Of a stretch of 64,000 nucleotides of DNA, positions 26,615-34,906 are shown one piece after another. The stretch is from assembly GCA_020636745.1 (NCBI GenBank), contig JACJXH010000008.1:1-64000 (forward strand). Direction: 5' to 3'. Source of the DNA: Lentimicrobiaceae bacterium. Its GTDB lineage: Bacteria; Bacteroidota; Bacteroidia; Bacteroidales; Lentimicrobiaceae. Position numbers and translations under genes: made by a program. Every line of letters begins with the position of its first letter. The stretch's first letter is position 1. Below the pieces are notes generated by a model. That model saw nothing but the letters and a program-made list of their open reading frames with translations. It ran no database searches and had not been told where the DNA came from.

Positions 26615-28768
26615 ATGATTGTCAGATTAAAAACAAATGTGCTGGCATTGCTGGCTGTAACTTTTTTATTAGCTTCTCCCAAAACCGGAAAATCGCAGAA
26701 TCTTCACGATACCATCATCAGGCTTCCGGCAGTTGAAATCCGCGATAGCCTGCTTATGCGCATGACCCCGCGGAGTACCATCGAAACAGAAATGCTTGAG
26801 CGTTCATCTTCCGCAGATCTGGGCGAAATCCTCCGTACAGAACCCAACATCAGTGGAATCCGCAAAGGTGGATATGCTGTTGACCCGGTTGTGAGGGGCT
26901 TCAGGTATTCGCAGGTGAATATCCACCTGGACGAAGGTATCCATATTGAAGGAGGCTGCCCCAACCGCATGGATCCTGTTCTTTCTCATGTTGAACCTGA
27001 GGAAATTCAGCGGATTGAAATCATCAGGGGGCCTTATATGCTCCAATACGGGCCTTCGCCAGCGGCCAGCATCAGGGTAATTACCCGTCAGGATAACCCT
27101 TTTGGTGCAAAAAAACTGAGTGTCCTCTCGTTAACCGGCTACGATGCCAACCGCAATGGCATCCGACAGCATCTGGCAGTTTCAGGCTCCGGTAAAAATG
27201 TATATTACCGCCTGGCAGGCAGTTTGAAGGATTTTGGCAATTATACCGATGGCAACGGAAAGGAGTGGGCTTCTTCATATAAAAAACGGTCGGCATCGGC
27301 TGATGTGGGATATAAGTTAAGTGCAACGGAAACGCTTAACATTTCATACAAGGGCACTTTTGGCCGCGATGTTTTGTTTCCGGCCTTGCCAATGGATGAA
27401 GTGGCCGATAATACCCATATTTTTTCAGCTTTATATACACTCCTGAATCCTGAGAAGCCGGGTAGCCGGTTTGAGTTCTCGGCATTTCACTCCCGTGTAT
27501 ATCACGAAATGGATAACCATAACCGCCCGCAGTATTCGGCAGTGGTGGCACCATATACTGGTCTGATGCAGGCGGTGGCCAAAGTAAATACCCAAACCAC
27601 CGGCACCAGGCTGCACTGGACACACCGGGCCGGAGAGCTTCGTTTAAATGCTGGTATCGATGGTGAATATGCCTGGAAGGATGGCACCAGGAGCACCCGT
27701 ATGGTGATGCAGATGGACGGGCAGGAGTTCGTTTCTCAAAAGCAGTTCAATCTTTGGAAAGATGCTTTTGTGATGAATGGCGGCATGTATGCCGGACTGT
27801 CGTCGGAAAAAGGGAACTGGAATTATGCGGCCACCCTGCGCCTGGATGTAAATCACAGCGATTCGGGCGATACACTCAGCCTGGTAAAGGAAAATGTGGT
27901 TTGGTTTAAGGTGGAGCCTTCTACAAGGGCTCTCTGGAGTATGTCGGCCAGCACTTCGTACCGTATCAGCAACATGGCTTCGGTTACCCTGGGCCTGGCG
28001 CGCGGCTCCCGATCGCCCGACCTGCAGGAAAGGTACATTAAATTCCTGGCTACCGGCTACGATCGGTACGACTATCTGGGCAATCCTGAGTTGAAACCTG
28101 AAATTAACTACCAGGCAGATTTGATGCTCGACCTGCAGTTTAACAGCGTGAAAGCCTATGTAAACCTGTTTAGGTCTGATGTCAGAAACTTCATCACCGG
28201 CACGTTGGTGCCTCCGGTGGTAGCCCGTCCCGTGAGTATGGGTGCGCCGGGTGTTAAACAGTTTAACAACATCGATCAGGCCCTTCTTTATGGATTTGAA
28301 ACAGGGTTCACTTCGCGGCTTACCAACCGGCTGGCCCTTGCCTTTTCAGCAGGCTATACGTATGCTTTTTTCCCCGAAATGGAGAAAATTGTGCTTGAAA
28401 ATAACCAGGCAGTCAGCACCGTTTTGTTGAAAAACGACCCGATTGCCGAAATACCGGCGCTGGATGCCATGCTCAGGACGAGTTTCTCGTTTTTCAATAA
28501 CCGCCTTGTGCCCTCTGTTGAAATCAGGGCAGTAGCAGATCAGAAACATGTTTCTGAGGCCTCTTATGAAGAATCTACACCGGGATATGTGCTGGCCAAC
28601 GTTCTTGTTGATTATACCTTCTGTAAACATGCCGGTGTAACACTGGGCGTGAACAATATTTTTGACAAGGCTTATTACGACCATCTGAACCGGAAACTTT
28701 TAGGCTCTGCCGGTAAACTATATGAGCCCGGCCGATCGTTATACATCAACCTGAAGATTAAGATTTAG
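26615..28768 (+). CDS. TonB-dependent receptor, OprC/NosA copper-type
   Basis: A 717-residue outer-membrane receptor: signal peptide (cleavage near GKSQ), a plug domain with SADLGEILRTEPNISGIRKG and IQRIEIIRGPYMLQYGPSPA, and a long barrel ending in an aromatic-poor IKI. The key sight is GGCPNRMDP with Cys115 and Met119, and HEMDNHN with His297 and Met299. This is the CxxxM plus HxM pair known as the copper ligands of Pseudomonas OprC and present in NosA. I therefore read it as a copper importer. The next gene, 32 bases downstream, encodes an MbnP-like lipoprotein, which fits. Confidence 0.8.
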   Translation: MIVRLKTNVLALLAVTFLLASPKTGKSQNLHDTIIRLPAVEIRDSLLMRMTPRSTIETEMLERSSSADLGEILRTEPNISGIRKGGYAVDPVVRGFRYSQVNIHLDEGIHIEGGCPNRMDPVLSHVEPEEIQRIEIIRGPYMLQYGPSPAASIRVITRQDNPFGAKKLSVLSLTGYDANRNGIRQHLAVSGSGKNVYYRLAGSLKDFGNYTDGNGKEWASSYKKRSASADVGYKLSATETLNISYKGTFGRDVLFPALPMDEVADNTHIFSALYTLLNPEKPGSRFEFSAFHSRVYHEMDNHNRPQYSAVVAPYTGLMQAVAKVNTQTTGTRLHWTHRAGELRLNAGIDGEYAWKDGTRSTRMVMQMDGQEFVSQKQFNLWKDAFVMNGGMYAGLSSEKGNWNYAATLRLDVNHSDSGDTLSLVKENVVWFKVEPSTRALWSMSASTSYRISNMASVTLGLARGSRSPDLQERYIKFLATGYDRYDYLGNPELKPEINYQADLMLDLQFNSVKAYVNLFRSDVRNFITGTLVPPVVARPVSMGAPGVKQFNNIDQALLYGFETGFTSRLTNRLALAFSAGYTYAFFPEMEKIVLENNQAVSTVLLKNDPIAEIPALDAMLRTSFSFFNNRLVPSVEIRAVADQKHVSEASYEESTPGYVLANVLVDYTFCKHAGVTLGVNNIFDKAYYDHLNRKLLGSAGKLYEPGRSLYINLKIKI

Positions 28769-28800
28769 TCTGCAGTATACCTTTAATCCCTTGCTATCAG

Positions 28801-29613
28801 ATGACAAAACCGCGAATTGCTTATTTATTGCTTGTTTTTACTTTTTCTTTTTTCTTTTCGGGTTGCAGCGACGAAAAGGAAAAACCTGCCGATGCCATGC
28901 TGGAGTTTGATTTTCAGCATCTGGTCAACAGCCTGCCTGTAGTAACCGACAGCCTGATGTATGTGAATGCAGCCGGTAATCCTTTTGAAGTTACGGAAGT
29001 GATGTATTTTATATCTGATGTGAAGCTTTACAGGTCTGATGGGGTAGTGGTTGATCCGGCTTCCTGGGACAATATTTTTTATATCGATTCCAATATTCCC
29101 TCGAGCCTGCATCAGGTTATTGGTCATGCTGTGCCACCGGGAAATTACGATAGCCTTACTTTTGTGCTGGGTATCTCAGAAGCACAAAACCAGTCATTTA
29201 TGTATGTAAATCCTCCTGAGGTAAATATGGCCTGGCCCGAAATACTCGGTGGCGGCTATCATTATCTGATGCTGAATGGCTGGTGGAAAGACCTTTCGGG
29301 AGTGCGCCGGCCTTACAATTTTCACCTTGGCATCGGGCAGATTTATGCCAATAATTCAGGTCAGGTTGCTGATATCACCGGCTTTGTGCACAATGCATTC
29401 AAGGTAAACCCCGGTGGAGGGCCTTTTTCCATAGTAAGCGGAAAAACTACAGCAGCTGTTCTTTCAATGCATATCGAAAGCTGGTTTGATTCACCTGAAG
29501 TGTTTGATTTTAACTATTTCGGTGGTGCCATCATGCAAAATCAGGAAGCCATGCATATGGGTTGTTTAAATGGTGCCGATGCCTTTCGTCTGAGCTGGCA
29601 CGACCCGCAATGA
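28801..29613 (+). CDS. MbnP-family lipoprotein, putative copper-binding
   Basis: A 270-residue protein with a lipobox ending at FSGC (Cys22). It matches the MbnP family pattern: LEFDFQHLVN at the mature start, EVMYFISDVKLY near 62-73, IDSNIP, GNYDSLTFVLGIS near 117-130, and GGGYHYLMLNGWW near 150-163. The family also has FHLGIG near 175 and a C-terminal MHMGCLNG with potential metal ligands. MbnP partners MbnH in methanobactin-linked copper handling; Bacteroidota members lacking MbnH commonly follow TonB receptors, as here. I infer it captures copper delivered by the receptor upstream. Confidence 0.75.
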   Translation: MTKPRIAYLLLVFTFSFFFSGCSDEKEKPADAMLEFDFQHLVNSLPVVTDSLMYVNAAGNPFEVTEVMYFISDVKLYRSDGVVVDPASWDNIFYIDSNIPSSLHQVIGHAVPPGNYDSLTFVLGISEAQNQSFMYVNPPEVNMAWPEILGGGYHYLMLNGWWKDLSGVRRPYNFHLGIGQIYANNSGQVADITGFVHNAFKVNPGGGPFSIVSGKTTAAVLSMHIESWFDSPEVFDFNYFGGAIMQNQEAMHMGCLNGADAFRLSWHDPQ

Positions 29614-29759
29614 AAATATAAAGTAGCCTGAATGCTTTAAAGGTATGTTTTTGCTGCTGTCAGGTGAAATGATTGACATGATGGACGGGAGAACCGGCAG
29701 AGTTTATTCACAGCAAATAATATTGAGTTGAAAATCTGAGCCATTTCGCTCAGAATAAC

Positions 29760-29767
29760 TATATTTG
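29760..29767 (+). promoter_or_regulatory. Candidate -7 box of upp
   Basis: TATATTTG lies 50 bases before the upp ATG. Just upstream is a small hairpin with arms TCTGAGC and GCTCAGA around 29736-29753. Confidence 0.5.
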
Positions 29768-29816
29768 CCTGATTTATCAGTATAAAGGTTTTTATACATC
29801 ACCAAGCTCTAATCCT

Positions 29817-30467
29817 ATGGTCAGAAATCTGGGTGCCCAGTCTTCAATTTTCAATCAGTTTATATCCGAAATCAGAGATGCTGTAATTCAGCAGGATAGC
29901 TTACGCTTTCGTAACAATATGGAGCGGATGGGCGCTATTTTTGCCTATGAAATCAGTAAGCAGCTTCAGTATGAAACCCGCGAAGTGGTTACGCCTCTCG
30001 GTAGTGCCGAAGTGCCGGTGTTAAAGGAGTATCCTGTACTGGCCACCATTCTCAGGGCAGGGCTGCCTGTTCATCAGGGATTGCTCAGTGTTTTTGATAA
30101 GTCTGAAAACGCTTTTGTTTCTGCCTATCGCAAGCACAGTAAAGATGGTCGCTTTGATATTCAGGTAGAATATGTGTCGAGTCCTGACCTTACCGGCAAA
30201 GTACTGATTCTTGCCGATCCGATGCTTGCTACAGGAGCATCATTGCTGCTGACCTACAAGGCATTACTTGCCAAAGGAAAACCCATGCACACCCATCTGG
30301 TTACGCTTATTTCAAGTACACAAGGGGTTGAATATATCAAACGAAACCTGTCGGCCGGTGAGGTTACATTGTGGGTAGGTGCTATTGATGATGAGCTTAC
30401 AGCTCAGGCTTACATTGTACCCGGCCTGGGCGATGCCGGCGATTTGGCTTTCGGTACTAAAATTTAG
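29817..30467 (+). CDS. upp: Uracil phosphoribosyltransferase
   Basis: A 216-residue type I phosphoribosyltransferase that makes UMP from uracil and PRPP (pyrimidine salvage). Seen: TREVVTPLGSAEVPVLKEYP near 61-80, TILRAGLPVHQGLL near 83-96, the PRPP loop ILADPMLATGAS near 132-143, and the uracil-binding C-terminus YIVPGLGDAGDLAFG. A complete, ordinary member. Monocistronic by its own promoter. Confidence 0.95.
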   Translation: MVRNLGAQSSIFNQFISEIRDAVIQQDSLRFRNNMERMGAIFAYEISKQLQYETREVVTPLGSAEVPVLKEYPVLATILRAGLPVHQGLLSVFDKSENAFVSAYRKHSKDGRFDIQVEYVSSPDLTGKVLILADPMLATGASLLLTYKALLAKGKPMHTHLVTLISSTQGVEYIKRNLSAGEVTLWVGAIDDELTAQAYIVPGLGDAGDLAFGTKI

Positions 30468-30655
30468 CAGCTGTTCCCTTTTCTTTCTTTTACTCAAAAC
30501 ACGCGGTTTACTCAGGTGTTATAAGGGGTGTTATCATGCATGGCGCATGGTATGCATAATCGGATTCATATACTGAGCTTGTTTGTTGCGCCCCTGCCGC
30601 CAGGATTCAGCTGGCGGTAGTTTGAAACCAACTTTCAATTTATCCGAAAATAATG

Positions 30656-30663
30656 TAAGTTTG
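30656..30663 (+). promoter_or_regulatory. Candidate -7 box of the permease operon
   Basis: TAAGTTTG ends 13 bases before the ATG at 30677, a very short leader typical of other genes in this window. Confidence 0.45.
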
Positions 30664-30676
30664 TAAAAAAAAACCT

Positions 30677-31918
30677 ATGACCGGACTGGTAAAGGAGAAT
30701 ATCAGGATATCACTCGATTCAATACGCAGCCATCTTCTCCGAAGTATACTTACTGTGATGATCATCGCCTTCGGTATTATGGCCCTGGTGGGGATTCTTA
30801 CTTCCATCGATTCCATTAAGTATTACCTTAATGAGAACTTTACCATGATGGGCGCCAATACGTTTACCATCCGAAACCGCAGTATGCGGGTGACCATGGG
30901 CAATAAGACTTCACTGCCGCGCAACTACAGAGCCATAACCTGGGATGAAGCCATGGATTTTAAGGCTGCTTACGAGTTTCCGGCCTTTACTTCTGTTTTT
31001 ACGTTTGCCACCCATACGGCCACGGTCAAGTATGGCTCTGAAAAAACCAACCCCAATGTGCCGGTGGTGGGCTCTGATGAGAATTATGTGATTACTTCAG
31101 GTAATGAAATTGAAAAAGGACGAAATATCTCTCCCGGTGAAGTTTTTACAGGTGCCCATGTAGCCGTGCTGGGCGCTGATATTGTCAATAAGATTTTTGG
31201 AGCAGGTGTCGATCCTGTCGACAGGGTTGTCAGTATCGGTTCGGGCAAATACAGGGTAATTGGTGTATTGAAAGCAAAAGGTTCAAGCATGGGCTTCAAT
31301 CCCGATAACATATGCATTCTGCCCATTACCAATGTAAAACAGGCCTTTTCGCGCCCCAATATGTCATTTTCTGTCAATGTAATGGCTACCGATGCCATGC
31401 GTCTTGATGCGGCCATTGGTGAAGCTACCGGGCTTTTCAGGGTCATCAGAAAGGTAAGGGTTGAGGATGAGGATAATTTTGACCTGGCTAAAAGTGATAA
31501 TCTCTCCGAAATGTTGTTTGATAATCTGAAGTATTTGCGACTAGCAGCTACCATTATCGGAGCAATTACCCTGATGGGGGCCGCTATTGGCCTGATGAAC
31601 ATCATGCTGGTGTCGGTAACTGAACGTACCCGCGAAATTGGTGTAAGAATGGCACTGGGGGCAACCCGCAAAACCATCCGCAATCAGTTTCTGACCGAAG
31701 CTATTGTTATTGGTCAGATTGGCGGGGCTGTCGGAATTGTTTTAGGTATTTCTATCGGAAATATACTTTCGCTGATCATCGGCTCTAGTTTTATTGTACC
31801 ATGGGCATGGATAATTTTGGGCGTAGTACTCTGCTTTCTGGTAGCTGTACTTTCAGGCTATATTCCTGCCACCAAAGCTGCCAGGCTTGACCCTGTGGAG
31901 TCTTTACGTTATGAATAG
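30677..31918 (+). CDS. MacB/FtsX-type ABC transporter permease
   Basis: A 413-residue permease: one membrane segment near residues 20-44, a periplasmic MacB_PCD-type domain, then three C-terminal membrane segments (about 290-410) around the family signature TERTREIGVRMALGATRKTI near 316-335. The MacB class extrudes lipoproteins, peptides or toxic molecules using a separate or fused ATPase plus an adaptor. No ATPase or adaptor gene is adjacent, so the partner must be encoded elsewhere. Twenty-one bases separate it from the next gene, suggesting cotranscription. Confidence 0.85.
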   Translation: MTGLVKENIRISLDSIRSHLLRSILTVMIIAFGIMALVGILTSIDSIKYYLNENFTMMGANTFTIRNRSMRVTMGNKTSLPRNYRAITWDEAMDFKAAYEFPAFTSVFTFATHTATVKYGSEKTNPNVPVVGSDENYVITSGNEIEKGRNISPGEVFTGAHVAVLGADIVNKIFGAGVDPVDRVVSIGSGKYRVIGVLKAKGSSMGFNPDNICILPITNVKQAFSRPNMSFSVNVMATDAMRLDAAIGEATGLFRVIRKVRVEDEDNFDLAKSDNLSEMLFDNLKYLRLAATIIGAITLMGAAIGLMNIMLVSVTERTREIGVRMALGATRKTIRNQFLTEAIVIGQIGGAVGIVLGISIGNILSLIIGSSFIVPWAWIILGVVLCFLVAVLSGYIPATKAARLDPVESLRYE

Positions 31919-31939
31919 GACCCGTATTTTCTGAAACTT

Positions 31940-33262
31940 ATGCAACCCGAACTGCTTGTTTACGCTCCGAATCTGTCAACACGATTTCAGTATATCTGCA
32001 GTCTCGTATTTGGCAAGCTGCTGGGCCTGAATTTTAATACAACCGACGACATTTCTCAGTACACCTTGCATTCAGGGGCCAGGCTTTGTTACAACACCCA
32101 GTCAGTTTGCCCGGGCGAAGAGGTGCTGATTGTTCCGTGTGGTTTGTTGTCGGAGAAAGGTATCAATAGTCATCAGTTGAGTTTTATTGATTTTGAGGGG
32201 AGCAAGGCGTTTTTTCCGGTATACAGCAGGCAGGCTTCCATGCCTTTTGATGTGCTTGCGGCTTCTTTTTATATGGTAAGCCGTTACGAAGAATATCTGC
32301 CATATATGCGCGACGAACATGGCCGCTTTTCGGCTAAATCAGCGGTAGCGGTTCAACAGGATTTTGCACATATTCCTGTGGTCAATAAGTGGGCCTTGTT
32401 CCTGGGCAAATTGCTGGTAAAGTCATTTCCTGATCTGATACTGAAGCCTGAGAAATATCAGTTTATCCCAACCATTGATGTGGATGCAGCCTGGGCATAC
32501 CGCAATAAAGGATTGATCAGAACCTTAGGAGGTTACATGAAGGATATTTCCCGGTTTGATGTCAATGAGTTTAAAGTCAGAACCCGGGTGATGCTGAAAA
32601 TGCAGAAAGACCCGTTTGATACATTTGATCTGCTGCTTTCGCTGCATCAGCAGTATAACCTCAAGCCCTGGTATTTTATACTTTTTGCCGGTTATGGCCC
32701 GTTCGACAAAAATATACCGGTGAGCAACAGCAGTTTTCAAACCCTTGTCAAATCATTGGCCGATTATGCCAAAGTGGGCATTCATCCTTCATATGCCTCG
32801 CATACCAATCCTTCGCTTTTATCAGTTGAAATAGACAGGTTGTCAAAAGTATTGCGCGCTGAAATTACCGGAAGCCGTCAGCATTTTCTTAAACTCAGTC
32901 TTCCTGATACTTACCGGAATCTGATTCAACTTGATATAACGGATGATTTTACGATGGGTTTTGCCTCTCATCCCGGTTTCAGAGCCGGCATTTGTTCTTC
33001 CTTTAAATGGTATGATCTTGAAGCCGAAACGGCAACAGATTTGACGATTCATCCTTTTGCCCTGATGGATGGTACCCTGCGCGACTATATGAAAACTGAT
33101 ATCGCTACTTCTCTGGAAATTATCAGAATGCTGGTTGATCAGGTAAAGGCGGTTAACGGCACTTTTATCAGTTTATGGCACAATGAATCGCTTTCAGGCG
33201 AAAAACGTTGGAAAGGCTGGATTGAGGTTTATAAAGAGATGCTGGCCTGTGCGGCTGTTTAG
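31940..33262 (+). CDS. Polysaccharide deacetylase-like protein with N-terminal DUF7033-type region
   Basis: A 440-residue protein without signal peptide. Seen: an N-terminal region typical of Bacteroidota homologues (RFQYICSLVFGKLLG, PFDVLAASFYMVSRYEEYLP near 105-124), then a deacetylase-like barrel with FIPTIDVDAAWAYRNKG near 175-191 (metal/base Asp pair), VGIHPSYAS near 277-285, and SLWHNESLSGEKRW near 410-423. Such proteins are thought to de-N-acetylate surface glycans. The first catalytic motif is TIDVD rather than the classical TFDD, and the substrate is unknown. Confidence 0.7.
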   Translation: MQPELLVYAPNLSTRFQYICSLVFGKLLGLNFNTTDDISQYTLHSGARLCYNTQSVCPGEEVLIVPCGLLSEKGINSHQLSFIDFEGSKAFFPVYSRQASMPFDVLAASFYMVSRYEEYLPYMRDEHGRFSAKSAVAVQQDFAHIPVVNKWALFLGKLLVKSFPDLILKPEKYQFIPTIDVDAAWAYRNKGLIRTLGGYMKDISRFDVNEFKVRTRVMLKMQKDPFDTFDLLLSLHQQYNLKPWYFILFAGYGPFDKNIPVSNSSFQTLVKSLADYAKVGIHPSYASHTNPSLLSVEIDRLSKVLRAEITGSRQHFLKLSLPDTYRNLIQLDITDDFTMGFASHPGFRAGICSSFKWYDLEAETATDLTIHPFALMDGTLRDYMKTDIATSLEIIRMLVDQVKAVNGTFISLWHNESLSGEKRWKGWIEVYKEMLACAAV

Positions 33263-33577
33263 CGCTGGTTTTGTAATGTGCTGTATATGATTGCAATATA
33301 TTGATATTTAAAGCTACTTTCTCCTGGTTTTCCTCGTTTTTTTGGGTTTGATATCTATGCAGGTATATATATATGGAATATCTGCATAAGGAAGGTTCAT
33401 TTTACTACGTTTGATAAATATTTCCCTACGCTGGATAAAAAAGTCCTGACACTTATACCCAAAACGTCACAAAACCCGATCCGGCGTTTTTATCTGCCTT
33501 GTGTTTGATGTAAATTTGTCACCGATAAAAGATTGTTCTATGTCTGTTTAAAAATTGATTTTCAAAGGCATTATAAT
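33263..33577. other. Intergenic region before the acylphosphatase-like gene
   Basis: AT-rich, no ORF of note. TAAATTTG at 33511-33518 is a good -7 box; it lies upstream of the alternative TTG start at 33533, but the ATG at 33578 is the better start. Confidence 0.45.
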
Positions 33578-33892
33578 ATGATAACAAAGAGATATCAGAT
33601 TTTAATAAAAGGAAATGTACAGAGAGTCGGATTCAGACATATGGCGCTGGAGCTGGCAAAAATGTTATACCTGACAGGAAAAGCTTTGTACATTGATGAT
33701 GCTATTCTGATTGAAGTAGAAGGCTCGGTTGAGGCAATTGCCGATTTTATTGGCTGGTGCCATACAGGGCCAAAAGGTTGTATTATTGAGTCGTTTAAGA
33801 TAAAGGAGATAGATCCTGTATTTAACAACAAATTTGAAATTGTTCATGGCGTACTTTCTTCAAAATCATTTGCAGAATCTATGCTGAATTAG
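33578..33892 (+). CDS. Acylphosphatase-like protein, probably inactive
   Basis: A 104-residue alpha/beta protein of the acylphosphatase family. Seen: KGNVQRVGFRHMALELA at 11-27, matching the phosphate-binding loop but with Arg in place of the Gly of VQGVGFR; the catalytic Arg (Arg20) is kept. In the second motif, LTGKALYIDDAILIEVEG, the position of the essential catalytic Asn holds Tyr38. The protein is therefore probably not an acylphosphatase and may have a binding or structural role. The ATG at 33578 is chosen over an in-frame TTG at 33533, since the family normally starts just before the first strand. Confidence 0.7.
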   Translation: MITKRYQILIKGNVQRVGFRHMALELAKMLYLTGKALYIDDAILIEVEGSVEAIADFIGWCHTGPKGCIIESFKIKEIDPVFNNKFEIVHGVLSSKSFAESMLN

Positions 33893-33940
33893 AGTAAACT
33901 AGCAGTATAAACTTAGGGTTTTATAAGATTAGAGTGCAGA

Positions 33941-33971
33941 AACCGGCATTGAATGATGCCGGTTTTTTTTA
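33941..33971 (+). terminator. Intrinsic terminator
   Basis: Stem AACCGGCAT (33941-33949) with ATGCCGGTT (33956-33964), a 6-base loop and a run of T. Confidence 0.85.
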
Positions 33972-34086
33972 CCTGATGATAAAATAATGTGCTGTATCTG
34001 CTTTTAAACCTTGCGGCTTTTTTTTCGTTTATTCAATCATCCATTCATTGTTTCAAAGCCCCCGGATAAATTACATTTCTGTTCTT

Positions 34087-34094
34087 ATCTTTGT
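34087..34094 (+). promoter_or_regulatory. -7 box of the antiterminator gene; decides its start
   Basis: TATCTTTG overlaps the first possible (TTG) start at 34091, so translation must begin at the ATG at 34115. Confidence 0.55.
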
Positions 34095-34114
34095 GCTTTC
34101 ATTTGATTTTGATT

Positions 34115-34648
34115 ATGAAGCAAAATACCCTGTTACCCTCCCTGATAGCATCACCTGAAGTGCACTGGTATGCATGTTATACCCGCCCGCGTGCCGAAAA
34201 AATGGTGGAGAAACGCATGAGAGAGGCCGGTGTTGAATGCTATCTCCCCCTGCAGCGTACCCGGCGTCGCTGGAGCGACAGAATTAAGTGGGTTGATGAA
34301 CCTTTAATCAGATCGTACATATTTGTGAGGGTGAATAACCGCAATTTTTTCAAAGCCCAGTTTATTGAAGGGTTTCTTCGGTTTGTTACTTTTGAAAGCA
34401 GGGCTGTGCCTATTCCTGATGAGCAGATTGAGGCTGTCAGGATTTTGCTTGCCCAGGGTGTTGAACTGGAAGTGACTGCCGAAAATTTTAAACCCGGAGA
34501 ACCTATCGAGGTAATCGCCGGGCCTTTGATTGGTATTAAAGGCGAACTGGTTGAAACCCGCGGAAATAAAAGAGTATTGGTACGCCTCGGTCAGATAGGG
34601 CAGGGGGTGCTCGTTACCATTCAATCTGCCTTGCTATCAAGAATTTAG
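34115..34648 (+). CDS. UpxY/NusG-like transcription antiterminator
   Basis: A 177-residue NusG-family protein. Seen: WYACYTRPRAEKMVEKRM at about 18-35 (start of the NGN domain), VECYLPLQRTRRRWSDR, PLIRSYIFVRV near 65-75, and a KOW-like stretch GEPIEVIAGPLIGIKGELV near 131-149. In Bacteroides, UpxY proteins sit at the head of capsule operons and prevent premature termination there. Here it stands alone, followed by a convergent peptidase gene, so its target operon is not in view. The first TTG start is rejected because it lies inside the -7 box. Confidence 0.85.
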   Translation: MKQNTLLPSLIASPEVHWYACYTRPRAEKMVEKRMREAGVECYLPLQRTRRRWSDRIKWVDEPLIRSYIFVRVNNRNFFKAQFIEGFLRFVTFESRAVPIPDEQIEAVRILLAQGVELEVTAENFKPGEPIEVIAGPLIGIKGELVETRGNKRVLVRLGQIGQGVLVTIQSALLSRI

Positions 34649-34906
34649 TCTTTTTAAGATGCCCGGTTACGAATTATGGAAAACTTCAGGCCCGGGAAGT
34701 GTTTGTGTTGCGTGTTTATTACATAAGCACGGAAGCTGGCATCAATGGGGTTGAAGTGGCTGAAGGTTCAACAGTTTTCTGATAAACACATTGTCCGGTG
34801 CATGGATGCAGATCATTCTTACATCGCGCCGTTCGGTTATAAATATGAAGCGATGGCCGGCATTACATTTGTAATTCGCTTATGGCTGTTCGGCCAGAAC
34901 AAAGGG

